Assembly (NCBI GenBank): GCA_029168955.1
Contig: JAPDOI010001702.1
Location: forward strand, 87,231-151,230
Source of the DNA: Aplectana chamaeleonis
Lineage: Eukaryota > Nematoda > Chromadorea > Rhabditida > Cosmocercidae
Length of the DNA stretch: 64,000 bases
Direction: 5' to 3'
The translations under genes were made by a program, and so were the position numbers. Of this stretch, positions 1-11,198 are shown piece by piece; position 1 is the first letter of the stretch, and each line of letters begins with the position of its first letter. The notes beneath the pieces are model-generated. The model saw only the letters and a list, made by a program, of their open reading frames with translations. It made no database searches and had not been told where the DNA came from.

Positions 1-695
1 TGGGACTTGATCAGGAATCTGAAGTACTCGGTAAATGGTTCTTCCCAGTGGAGCAAACATCGGACAATGGCTACCGCCTTGTCGACTTGTGTGAACGCAG
101 TGGTCTGATTATTGCATCGACATTTAAGAGGAATCATCGCCGCCATCAGCTTACGTGGCAGGGACCAACCCGGCTATCTCCAGAAGAGCAGCGGAAGCGG
201 AAGATGACAACTTTGAAACTACAGCTTGACTATGTCCTGACGAGGAATATTCCAGTATCGGACATTCGAAGATCTAGAGCTGTGTGGGATGTCGCATTCG
301 ATTCGGATCACCGTCCTGTTCTGTTGAACTTCACTGCGAGGATTCATAAGAGGAAGCGAGGGGCTCAGCCTCTCCAGAGGATTGACATGACAAGTCTCAG
401 AGATGAAGAGTGCAGAAGGAATTTCCGACAACGCGTTTCTATTCACATCGGAGTACGGACTAAGAAGAAACTTTGCGACGCGGATTCTTTTGTCAAATGC
501 ATCCAGGACGCTTCGAAAGAGGCACTCCCGGTTGTACAGCCTAAGAAGAAGTTCGCCTACGTCTCAGAAGAAACAACATCTACCTACAACAGAGTATGTG
601 CTCTCCGAACTGCAGGAAACTTCGTGGAGGAGGAGCGTCTGAGGAGGAAGTTGCGTCGGCAGCTTCAAAGTGACCGCGAACGAGTGGACGTGTAG
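1..695 (+). pseudogene. RTE endonuclease domain (C-terminal part)
   Basis: Frame 3 is open from the window start to a TAG at 693-695. The translation carries the family block SDNGYRLVDLC just after position 60 and the endonuclease signature SDHRPV at about 302-325, whose Asp-His pair belongs to the metal-dependent nuclease active site. A basic linker follows (about 330-690). The stop is caused by a frameshift near 660-690: the downstream coding sequence resumes in frame 1 at about 675 with the linker block that normally follows. No start codon is expected here because the true start lies upstream of the window. Confidence 0.85.
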
Positions 696-2559
696 AGCTA
701 AGGAGTTCGAGAAGGCTTGGGAGGAGAAGAATCCGAGGAAAGCCTACACGTTGCTGCGACAGTATAGCGGGAAGATGAAGAGATGTTCTCCTGTCTTGAA
801 CACTACCAATGGAGTTGCAGTTGGTGATGCGACGCTGCCAATATGGAAGGATTACTTCAGTTCACTACTGAATCGTCCAGCGCCATCAGTACCTGAGCTC
901 CCGCATGTTCAGAGAGCACATTACGATGTCAGTGAGGAACCGCCGACTGAGTCTGAAGTTTTGGATTGTGTCCGGAAAATGAAGAATGGAAAGGCAGGTG
1001 GAGATGACAACATCACTGCTGAAATGCTGAAAGCTCTTCCTCCGTCTGGGATTCGTGAAATGACCAACACCATCCGTGCCATATGGATGAGCGAAAGGAT
1101 ACCCGATTCGTGGAGACATGCGATCATCGTACCTCTTCACAAGAAGCTATCCGTCACGGATCCTAAGAACTACAGAGGAATCTCTCTACTTCGTGTCATG
1201 TACAAGGTTTTAGAACGTATCATTCTCGAGCGACTTATCAAACATCGTGAAGGAACGACCAGAGATGAGCAAGCCGGTTTTCGACCTGGAAGATCGACCA
1301 TCGACCAAGTGTTCGTCGTGAGAAGAGTAATTGAATCGTGGCAGCGGTATTCGAAGCAATTACAGCTTGCTTTTTTAACTTTTAGGCCGCGTTCGACTCT
1401 CCTCATCGTGATCGATTGCTCAATGCTCTGCGAGCAGATGGAGTCCCGGAAAAGTATGTTCGGTTAATCGAGGACATGAACAAAGGAACAACAGCAGCAG
1501 TTCGTACACCTGTCGGATTTACGTCAGCTTTCGAGGTGAAAACAGGAGTAAGGCAAGGAGCCGTTGCGGGACCTTTTCTTCAACTTCGCCGTTGATGACA
1601 TCATGCGTAGAGTTGCAGAACAGTTTCCTGCTGATGTGATCCTAACACCATTAGGACGCTCCCTTGTCGACCTGGAGTACGCCGAAGACATTGTGTTATT
1701 CGCAGAAAACAACGCAAAACTGCAAAGGATTGTGAACCTCGTTTCGAAGTATGCCGCAGCCTATGGACTTCGTCTTCGTCCCGACAAATGCAAGCAGATG
1801 TGGGTCTCTCAGAGGCCTTCAACGGGAGTTTGTGTGGACGGACAACGTATCGAACTGGTGGACGATTTCTGTTATTTGGGCTGTTTGCTGAAGAACGATG
1901 GTAGTTATGCAGCGGATATTCGACAACGATGTGCGAAAGCTACGTCTGCATTCAATTCTCTAACCAAGTGTTTGTGGTCTACCACCATCGCGAAGGAAGT
2001 CAAGTTGCGCGTCTACCTATCCGCTATTCGCCCTATCATGACGTACGGATCGGAGACGTGGGCAGCACCGAAAACGCAGATGGAAAGGTTGGATTGCACG
2101 GAGAGGAAGCTTTTTAGGCGTTTGCTTGGATATTTCTGGCCGCGTGTATGCCATAACGAAGACCTTTACAAGGAAATCGACGCAGTACATCAACGCTTGA
2201 CACGAGGGAGGTGCCAGCATCTCCTAACGCCATCTCAAGCAGCAATGGAAAGTCGACTTCGACTGCTCGGGCATATACTAAGAAGAACGCCGGATCGTCT
2301 CGTACAACACGCTTTAAAAATGCTTCCAAATCCTGTCTGGAAACGGCCACCTGGGCGTAGGCGAAAGTTCTGGACGGATGTGGTTAAAGAGGATTTAAAG
2401 TCACTCGGCATCGAAAGACAGTTCAGGCGCGATGTTTCGTTTCGCAGGAAATGGAATAGTGACAGCTGGATGGAATGTGTTCATATTGTGGCTGAAGACC
2501 GTGAAAAATGGACACGGCTGACTACTAGGACGGCACACCTCGGTGAAGATGCGGAATGA
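670..2559 (+). pseudogene. RTE reverse transcriptase, frameshifted and catalytically damaged
   Basis: Coding sequence runs in frame 1 (about 675-1380), frame 3 (about 1386-1575) and frame 1 again (about 1576-2559). The fingers region is visible with NGKAGGDD near 985-1010, PKNYRGISLL near 1162 and AGFRPGRSTIDQVF near 1272-1313. Motif A, where the first catalytic Asp should be, is hit by a frameshift at about 1378-1386 and reads Thr at the Asp position. Motif B (GVRQGAVAGPF) is in frame 3 at about 1545-1575. The catalytic YADD box reads YAED (1678-1689). The thumb and C-terminal part, including LLGYFWPR and CHNEDLY, is intact to the stop. Two lost catalytic positions plus the frameshifts mean no enzyme can be made. 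Confidence 0.9.
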
Positions 2560-2620
2560 CCGCGTCAGGCGAAAGCCAACCGATTAAGTCAAAGTAAGTC
2601 ACCCAGTAGATAAAGAGTAG

Positions 2621-4048
2621 GTATAAAAGAAGAGGTGAGCGGTGTGTACTCATTCACGCATGGTCCCTTTCCAGCTGTCAGAAGTTGAGGCTCTGCATGG
2701 ACTAGAAAGTGGGAAAACAGCAGCACCGGTGCTCAAGACAGAACAAAATCGGAGACAAAACTTAGAAAATTTTTGAGCCAACTCGAGTGAGCATGAGGGG
2801 GGGGCGTGGGCTGAATAAGAGCACCCCTTAATAACTATCATTAGAAGAGGGGGTGCTGCCAAATCGACCTTGACAGACGTGTTAGCTACAGCGGTTGGGA
2901 GAAATAAAACAATCGAAGTATGACATCAAGCAAGAGTATTGCCATATAATCTGGCTAAACGAGTAGAAGTTTTTTTGAAAACCTTCAAACTCTCCTCCGT
3001 GTAATACCACAACGGTTTGTTTTCGCCGTTTAAAAGTGTCGACCAAAAAATTTGCTTCTAGAAAATATTGTTCATTTTTTGTAGACTCTCATCACTCCAG
3101 AATTCTATTGTTCCCTTTTTGTTGGAACGTTTATGACGCGAACCAAACCTCTTTCGCTTGGAAGACCCCTTTTTGATAGATCTTATTTAGATTTGATGGT
3201 CACTGCATCAATTTCCAGCTAATACGCGCAGACAAATGCAGACCGGCTTGTTTCAAGATGTTCTTTTGCGTCGTATGGTACAGTTAATGGAGCAGAACCT
3301 ATGACTTGCAAAATGTTTTCATTGTTTGAGCCTACTATGAGTGGTTAAATCCCTAATTCAACCTATTATCTCCTTTTTTTCTGGACATTCGTCCTCCCAT
3401 TCTCGATATCTTCAGTGATTTTCATATTGAAAAAGTAGATATGTTGATAGATTTCGTCTTATACGAGACTATCAGGGGTTTTTTTATGTGCTCTGTTATT
3501 GAAAGGTACATCTGCTGGTAAATTTAGTGCCTTGCTTCTTTTGGACCCTGTGTGATTGTTAAGTGTTTGTTATGTAATGTTTTTTTTCGCGGAAGACTCA
3601 AAAAGTAGATGTGATTATCAAATCTGTGTTCCTGTTGCTCTATCGAGTGTTTTCTATGTGATCTGTTATGAAGATCTCTTGATTGATAATTTGTTGAGGA
3701 AGAAAAGAGATGAGGGTGCAAGAACATAAAGGGAAAACTGTATAGTAGAGCTAAAATGAAACGAAAGCCTGGGTAACTAATATTTCATCGAATAAGGGGT
3801 AATGGAAGCAGATCAAAGCACTGGAAGGATAGGATGATGACGAGGAAGATCAGACGCTGGTGGGAAGCAGAAGAACGAATGGGAGTCCAGCACGGGAGTA
3901 CGAAGAGGAAAAGGTGGTTTGGTTGATGAAAGAGAAGGGGGAAAGCTTTAGAAATGCTAGCGTACCGTTTAGTAACTCAACATAGTTATTGGGTAGCTAA
4001 GGCGGAGCGATCCGAAGCGTGGAATTGCAGATTGATGACGTCACAGCC
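2621..4048. other. No gene recognised
   Basis: About 1.4 kb with no convincing coding frame on either strand. It is AT-rich with poly-T runs; a weak hairpin built on a GCACCCC / GGGGTGC pair lies at about 2820-2857. The purine-rich stretch at 3780-3950 may be an old repeat but I could not relate it to anything else in the window. Confidence 0.5.
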
Positions 4049-4132
4049 TCTGCATTCTCCCCCCACGTCGGGCAAAATCTGCATTTTCCCCCCACGTCGG
4101 GCAAAGTTATTTTTCCCCCACGTCGGGCAACT
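4049..4132. repeat. 29-bp tandem repeat, about 2.8 copies
   Basis: Two near-identical 28-base copies at 4049-4076 and 4078-4105 and a shortened third at 4107-4130 each end in CCCCCACGTCGGGCAA. The sequence right after them (4132-4142) contains the inverted partial motif GCCGACGTGG. A second short direct repeat, CTGGGGTCGGACCC, lies at 4178-4191 and 4200-4213. The open frames here merely read the repeats. Confidence 0.85.
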
Positions 4133-4213
4133 ACGCCGACGTGGAGGGAGAAAGGAAGCGTCCGACCCGACAGAAATCTGGGGTCGGACCCCGTTCAGGC
4201 TGGGGTCGGACCC

Positions 4214-5345
4214 GGCAAATATCTGAGCTAGACTTCATTCCAAGGAGAGACCATATGTACACTTTGTTCTGATTGTAAACCCCACAAAAGCATGCACACG
4301 GCACAGGCTCCTACTAGAATCAATAGAATCACGGGCAAATGCAAATCACTCTGAAAAAGAGCCCAGTTTGAGAATGCCCAAACCTTATTATGTCGGAAAA
4401 GAGCTAATTTTCACTGGGTTTTTGGTTAGGCATAAGCAAATATAGTCCTTTCGATACGTGGATTTCATCCCATGCTCTTCTTAAAATTGAACAGACCTCC
4501 GATTCAGGTTTAGCACCCTAAAGAAATTGCTTGAGGTTTGACAGCTAGCGATGCTTAACCTCCTTAAATTGCTGTCTTTGAATTATTTCCAATTTTCTCC
4601 ACATTTTTGGGGCATTTTTCAGAAATCGGAGGGCCAAATCCAATCAGAAATCGAAAATCCGCCTATCCCTGGTCCCTAGTGAGGGGCATAGATAGAATCT
4701 AAGATCACAGTGCTGTTTATATTGTCCGGTTGTGGATTCTTTTTTTGTTGGAGTTCGAGGAATCAAAGTTGTTTGGTTGAGCACGAAATTTTGCTTAGGA
4801 GATTAATCGAGGCTCGGCCGCACGCGCTTTCCGCTTTGTGGCCCGCGACCAAGGATTAACTCACCGATGGCATGAATGTTTTAAGAGTGTACTGTTAAGG
4901 GTGTTTCCCCACAACAGCACCGATAACAAAGAGCTTTCCTCCCAGCATTCAGATAAATATGTTTTTTTTTTTCAAATAAAAAAAAATCGGAAAACCCAAG
5001 AAAATTCCATATTCCGACCCTATCCTTGTATTTGATTATTTATATTAGCATTTGGAGACGAGCCGTCGATTGGCTGAGGCAGGCCCTTCGCTTAGGAGAA
5101 TAATCAATGCGGCGACGCGCTGCAGCCGCGCGTGCTGGCTGGTCTGACTCTCCAGGCCATCCCCGCTGTGCGAATTCAAATCGATTCGGGGGACTGTTCT
5201 GGAACGAGAAGTGCGTCAGGTCTTCTAGAGAAACGGAGAGAGACAGAGTGGAGGGAGTGAAGATAAGGGTAAGCTGAAGGGGACCATCGCCAGAACGAAG
5301 TTGACTAGGCAAGATTAAAAGTAAGTCTTGACTGTTTCCCAGAGA
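4214..5345. other. No gene recognised
   Basis: About 1.1 kb without a supportable gene. The stretch includes a GC-rich patch at 5090-5170 and an A/T homopolymer run near 4960-4985. The minus-strand frame at 5040-5372 has no recognisable domain and runs into the neighbouring palindromic element, so I do not call it. Confidence 0.45.
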
Positions 5346-5709
5346 CAGGCCATAAAACGGCCAAATTTTCACCGTCGACTGCTGACTACGCGCTGCGCGA
5401 CCGCACGCGCTCGGAATAGAACGAGTTTTGGTCGCCGCGCCCGGCGCCGATCAGTTGCTGTGGTGGGTTTTTTAATGTATTCTTTTGTTTTTCTTTAGAA
5501 TAGTTGTTTTTGTAATGTTTGTTGATGTTTCCATATGTGTTAGGATTATGCAAATTACTATTTCGTTCAGGAATAAATTTTAAAAAACCCACCACAGCAA
5601 CTGATCGGCGCCGGGCGCGGCGACCAAAACTCGTTCTATTCCGAGCGCGTGCGGTCGCGCAGCGCGTAGTCCGCAGTCGACGGTGAGAATTTGGCCGTTT
5701 TATGGCCTG
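5346..5709. mobile_element. Palindromic MITE, family P copy 1
   Basis: Terminal inverted repeats of about 130 bp (5346-5476 and 5579-5709) begin CAGGCCATAAAACGGCC and end with its complement; the AT-rich loop of about 100 bp has no gene. The arms are very GC-rich and nearly perfect, so the DNA or a transcript could fold into a long hairpin. The same termini recur at 47230-47478 and 63480-63734. Flanks are GA on the left and TA on the right, suggesting a decayed TA target duplication as in Tc1/mariner-type MITEs; the copy at 47230 has TA on both sides. There is no transposase, so movement would need one from elsewhere. Confidence 0.88.
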
Positions 5710-5826
5710 TATAGAGACAGTGTCGAAGTCAGCAATACGACAAGAATCGATTGGTAATCTTCTTCAGGTTCAGGTCTCATTAAATCTGACGACTTTCAAC
5801 ATCTTGGGAGGGCGAAATGTGTTATA

Positions 5827-8800
5827 CAGTTCGGTCGGTTCTCGAGTGCACATTTCCGCCGGCGGTTTGGAGCGTCTTTTTTGCAAATACCGTTTCCGGC
5901 GAAAAATTGATACTCTTACCAAAATTGGAATGCACTTTTTATTCTCATGATCATTAACACTAATTGATAGGAGAAGATAAGTTTCAAAAACAAAACCTCA
6001 AGTGTCTTTTTTTTTCAGATTCTTCATTTTCATCATACTTTGGCCAGCAAAAAAATTTGTTTCTTATGTAACGGTTTTTGATTTTTCATCACTATATGAA
6101 TGTAGATTCAAGGTACTGCTACGTGCCTTCATTATAGAACACTTGACGAAGAAGTCAGTGAGATATTATACATCGAATAGCGATTCCTACGGGATTTGAC
6201 TCTCCAGCAAAGGTTTATGCTATCATATTCCAACAAAGAAACGACTTTCGGGTGTAATTTCTGCTAATATCAGTTTCAGGTTTTCACAACAATTTTTCAG
6301 AGTGGGAAGTTCTATCGAGTCCTGAAAAAATTACGATTACGAGAAGTTGCGTGACCTGGTTGTGTGCCATTTTCAGCCTCCTAGAAAGTAAGAAATCGAT
6401 TTTCAACGTGAGCAAACTTTACATAAATAGAGTCCAGTTGGATATTTGCTCATGTTCGAGTCTTTAACACTTAAGAGACCGCGTGTCCACACTGCGCACC
6501 CACGGCTGTTTTGCCCCTCGGACCGCGTGTCCACACTGCGCACCCACGCCATAAAACTTTTAATATTTTTAATATTTCTCTGGCGTGGAGTCTTTCTTAA
6601 TTACGGATAGGTTACTTAGAATGAAACCTATTTACACTCACAGTGGTCAAGCATTTTCAGTGTTCCTAGTAACTTTACAAGCATCTCCGGAAATGGCACT
6701 TTCCGATTTTTCGAGCTTCTTTAGCTGGCAATAAATCGTTCCAAACGTGGCTAAGAAGGGGTATCAATGATGCTTATCACGGAACTGATGCTCTACAGTT
6801 GATTGTCGAAATAGTAATACTCCAGGTTATTCGAGTTGCTGCACAAGGTTCTGGTTTTTACTTTTCAATTTCCAATGAAATTTCCTTTGACTGCGGCATA
6901 TTAGCCATCGGTCAACTTTGTTTAAATTTTCCCTAAATTTCGAGTGGAGGGTAACTTGGGGGGGAAAGGGGTGAAAACCTGGAAATAGTTCAGTGTTTGA
7001 AATGTTGCTGAAATTAAACTACGGGGTATGTTTGGAGGCGTTGAACAATAAAGTTGTGTATATTTCACAGTTTTCTCAAGCTTCGCTGGCGTCTGTCGTT
7101 CGTTATCCGTTTGTAAACGTTTCACGTTTTGGTGCGACTTCGCTCACGTGGCCATTGGGGAGGAGGGGATGCTGATCATGAATCTGATTCCCATTTTGAG
7201 ATTTCTGATAAAGTTTCTGTCGGTCGCACCAGACAACTTGGTAGATCAAAGTATTTGAGTCCGCCGAAAGTTCTACATGAGGTTTATTAGGGCATCACAA
7301 AAGAGAAGTTTGTTAATTTTTCAAATTTTCAATACTCCGGGTCGGCCTAGCACGGCTCAATCCTAACCATTAGCTGTAACCTAAAGAAAATTCCAGAAGT
7401 CGACAAACAAACGCTTATTTCGTTACCAGCCTTGTGCATGTAAAGCTGGACTAACTTGACAAATAAAAAAAGCAGGTCCGCAAAAAAGCGGTGGATCATT
7501 GCTTCACCATGGCCTCACTCCAGATCTCTGTGGAGAGACATACTCTCAGGTGTAGTAGAAACGGAATACTTGTTGTCTAAGTAAGAAAGCCTGCTCCGAT
7601 CAAAACGGTTCCCAGCGGACCGCGTGTCCACACTGCGCACCCTCGGAAACGATTAGCCGTGGAGCGCACCGGTCCGCTGTTGAAATTCGTCGTGGAGCAG
7701 GCGGTCTCCTAAGTGTTAACCGGGAGCATAATTACGCACAAGTCGCTGGCACTGTTTGTCACCAAAGGCAACACTGGCCGCAGACACTTTTGCGCCCCGA
7801 TGTTGAGACGATTTACACAATTACTAGAGCTTGTATGTATCCAGCTAATATGATTTCTCCTCCTAGCATCAATTTAAAGTGGTAGGCAGCATCCGGTTTC
7901 CAAAAATTGAAAGATGATTTTTAAGAAGTTCTAGACCCGACGAGGTCCCATTTTCTGTCCCATGTTATGTTGGAAATTCGAAAATAGCATTAGAAGCTGT
8001 AACAAAAAATAGAAATCTCTTTCGCCATTCACTCATTTCTGAGTTTTTAGATGAGGTTACAATCGAACCAGGGTGGCGCTCTACCCGACGAAAGGCAACT
8101 CTTGCCGTCGAAATTTTGCATCTCCTGTGTTGATGCAATTTTCTCGATAACTAGAACCCACTCATTCTAGCAGTGAGCAATAATATTTTCGGAACACCCA
8201 ATCTCAGAGTACAAAAAGACATTTGGGAGTCATATGGCAATTTTCAAATTTTTAAAAATTTAGAGTTTTTTCAGCAGATTTCCTCGAATTAGCGTCCTAT
8301 TTCTTCTCTTTCTAGGAACGCTGTGAAAACCAGCTAACAATGAATGTGCAGAGGACGTTTCGTAGACAGATAATCCAATTTTTGGAAGAGCTGAAGAATT
8401 CTTTGTTTGTTTTATATTAGTCAAAACATGACTCTTCGGCTATAAACAACATTCTTGTTACTTCTCCTATCTCCAGTCGAGCTCATATGGGATATAGAGT
8501 CGAGAAATAGTCGTCAGTTCGGTGTACACCCATACATCGACACTTTAAACGGGAAAGGGATTAAATACGCTGAGTTATAAATTAGAGCACTTTTGGGCTC
8601 AAGAGAAATTGAGAGCGCCCGATGAGGCGCTCTGGCGTGGGCCGGGCAAGTGGGGCGGGCCTGGCCCCGCCCCTCGTCGCGGACGAGATTGTCTCTAGAC
8701 TGGCTCCTTCTCCTTTGTATTTTCCCCGTTATTCAGCAGTATTCCACTAAACTCCAAAGTTCTAGACGCTGCTCAACAGATCTGTTTCCTTCCCATGACT

Positions 8801-9600
8801 GTCCTGAAGAAGAAACGCTTATCCCAAATGCATTGATTTACTAACTCATGAAAGTTTCCATGTTTACATGTTAACATGAAACTTTTCTTGACTTGCAATT
8901 TAATGCTATACATTACCCATCTTTCCGCACGAGTGATTCGATGAAAAGGTGAGTCTCTTTCTATAATTTCTTTCTCTCTTGATTCCTTTGAGACATACCA
9001 GTGATTTAGAATTCGTGTATAATTCTATTCGCCCAATGTTAAATCTTTTAATGTTGTTTAACACTCTGAACCTTTTCATTCTCCGTTGCGCGGCCTAACA
9101 ATTGTTCATAAATATCAAAAGTCGATTATCAATATTATAATTTTAATTTAAAAATTTACGAAGAGCTCAAAAATAACTTCTAAGAAATACGGAAACCTTC
9201 CCTATTGATTACCTAGATTTTCTACACATTAGTCTTCCTCGAAACAAAATATTAATTTGTAATATCTTCGGTTTACATGGTTTTCATGCCCTCCACATAT
9301 TTTCTCCATAGCTTGATTCAATTTTATATTTTTCTATTCATCCAACTACATATCATGCCATATTGAGAAAATTTTAGAGCCTCTTGACAACTTTTCATTC
9401 TTCGAGTAGCATAACTGAAACTTTTAAAAAATCATACATATGTCTTATTTTGCTAATGCCTCTCCAATGAATTTTCTAGAACATTCGAGTGTTTTCTAGA
9501 ACATTCTTCATTAGCATTTTTGTTCACCAATTTTCAAAAAATCAGGCAGTGTTCAAAAACTCAGGTAAGCGTTAGTTTTGTTAGACCGTAACATTTCTAT
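5827..9600. repeat. Left arm of foldback element G
   Basis: Inverted partner of 10688-14517. Easily checked matching blocks are 5827-5990 with 14370-14517, 6340-6463 with 13890-14010, 7720-7910 with 13700-13888, 8590-8870 with 13040-13345 and 9340-9600 with 10688-10935. The only notable frame in the arm, 8650-8844, appears also in the right arm on the opposite strand and has no recognised domain, so I read it as arm sequence, not a gene. Confidence 0.85.
6464..7719. mobile_element. Family K copy 1, TTAA-target element inserted in left arm of G
   Basis: The element proper is 6468-7715 (1248 bp), starting CACTTAAGAGACCGC and ending with the near-complement GCGGTCTCCTAAGTG, with TTAA on both sides (6464-6467, 7716-7719). 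The unoccupied site survives in the right arm of G, where a single TTAA sits at 13889-13892 in otherwise matching sequence. That shows both the insertion and the 4-bp duplication. The motif GGACCGCGTGTCCACACTGC recurs inside near both ends. No transposase frame is visible. Exact TTAA duplication is the hallmark of piggyBac-type transposition, so a piggyBac-like source is likely, but the terminal sequence is not one I can assign to a known family. Confidence 0.88.
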
Positions 9601-10687
9601 GAACGTTCGAAAAAAAAAATTTTCTCATTCGGATTACAAAACAGGATTTTTCTGAGAATGTTTAAAAAGAAAAGCATTGAAATTCTTGAATTTTTGTGAT
9701 ATTGATGTTAAATTTTATGATTTGTTTATTCTTTTTCCCAAACAATTTCTTTTCCTTCTGGAAAAACACCCCTTTTCCTCCTTCGTCTGTTTTTTGTCGT
9801 TCGTTGAGGAAAACAGTGTATTTTTCTGATTCCAAATCTTGTTCTCAGCCTTAGTATGCAATTTATTAAGTTATCGTTGATGTCCGTGGTCTGATGACCC
9901 TGCTACCCACCCTTCGATTGGAAATTGCCATTGGGACATGTTTACGATCCTGGGTTACTTGTCTTGCGATGTGTTGTGTACAATGGATATGCTGAGGCTA
10001 CGAGCCATCCAATGATGGAGATATCGACCGATATGAGCCAACTTTATTAGGCTGAATGCAAAGGCTGAGAATACGGATCAAAATAGGCATATCTACCCTA
10101 TCCGACTGACTACGAGAAAAAAGATTCGGCTAAGGATAGAAAGAAATTCAGTTCATATTAAGACTGCATATTTAGGGAAACCAATGCGCGCTTCATTATT
10201 TACAAAAAAACTGAAACAAGGGTAAAAATTGGTGAAATCAACCAGAACGTTGTTGTTCTCCTTTAATTTTTAGGTTTCTGCCAATTTAAGAATATCATTT
10301 TTCGACGCGAAAATAAATACAAATAAAAAAAAGAATGAAATAAGGTAAAAACAATTTTCAAAAAAATTCGATTACATTTGCCTGGGAATTAGATGCATTC
10401 ATAAGCATTTATAAATGAAACATAGCGAAAATCTTTTTTAAAAAGATTGGAAGAAATATGGGACGACAATTTTTTACACGAACTCCTTTTTTCAGTTTTA
10501 TATGAATGTTTCTCTACAATTTGCGTGAAAATCTGATTTTGTAAATCACAGAAGGTTTCTATAACAGCTTTTTCAGACAGGTTAGGAATTTATCTGATCA
10601 AGCGAGGGCTTAGAAAATAGATCCGAGTTCTCATATTCTTTATTAACACTCACTGAATTTCTTCACACGAATTATATGTATAAATCT
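9601..10687. other. Spacer of foldback element G
   Basis: A 1.1-kb stretch between the two arms without a partner elsewhere in the window. It is AT-rich and has no supportable open frame. A less AT-rich patch at about 9880-10030 has stops in all frames I followed. Confidence 0.6.
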
Positions 10688-11198
10688 ATAGAAATGTTAC
10701 GGTCTAACAAAACTAACGCTTACCTGAGTTTTTGAACACTGCCTGATTTTTTAAAAATTAGTGAATAAAAATGCTAGTGAAGAATGTTCTAGAAAACACT
10801 CGAATGTTCTAGAAAATTCATTGGAGAATCATTAGCAAAATAAGACATATGTATGATTTTTTAAAAGTTTCAGTTATGCTACTCGAAGAATGAAAAGTTG
10901 TCAAGAGGCTCCAAAATTTTCTCAATATGGCATGATACAGTACCGTGCAAAAGTCTATTCGTTTTTGTTTTTCGACCATAACTTATGCAAATTGCAACCG
11001 TTTTGGACGAAAATTGTTTCCCATGTGGGGAAACATATTCTAAATGCGTTGCACATATCAGCGATAATATGTTTCTAGTGGCCTATATATATGATTGATT
11101 TTTCCCCAATTCGTATAATTGGCCATTTTCAATTTTTTTATAATTTGTTTTTTTTCTCGTTTTCTTACAGCCTATGGTTATTATTTCTTATTTACAGA

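Larger units (their letters stand above)
1..2620 (+). mobile_element. RTE-type non-LTR retrotransposon, 5'-truncated by window edge, dead copy
   Basis: The reading frame is already open at base 1, so the element starts outside the window. In order it shows the C-terminal part of an apurinic-type endonuclease, a reverse transcriptase and the RTE C-terminal domain, ending at a stop at 2557-2559 followed by a short 3' tail with no clear poly-A. RTE elements code for one polyprotein that nicks target DNA and primes reverse transcription there. The order of domains and the conserved blocks match RTE elements common in strongylid nematodes (family knowledge, from memory). At least three frame changes and two damaged catalytic motifs show it cannot be active. 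The 3' limit near 2620 is approximate; I could not see a target duplication because the 5' end is missing. Confidence 0.9.

Noticed and set aside
8650..8844. 64-codon frame conserved at 13083-13277 on the other strand
   Set aside because: Conservation follows from the two arms of the foldback being copies; no domain, and differences do not favour silent positions in any obvious way.
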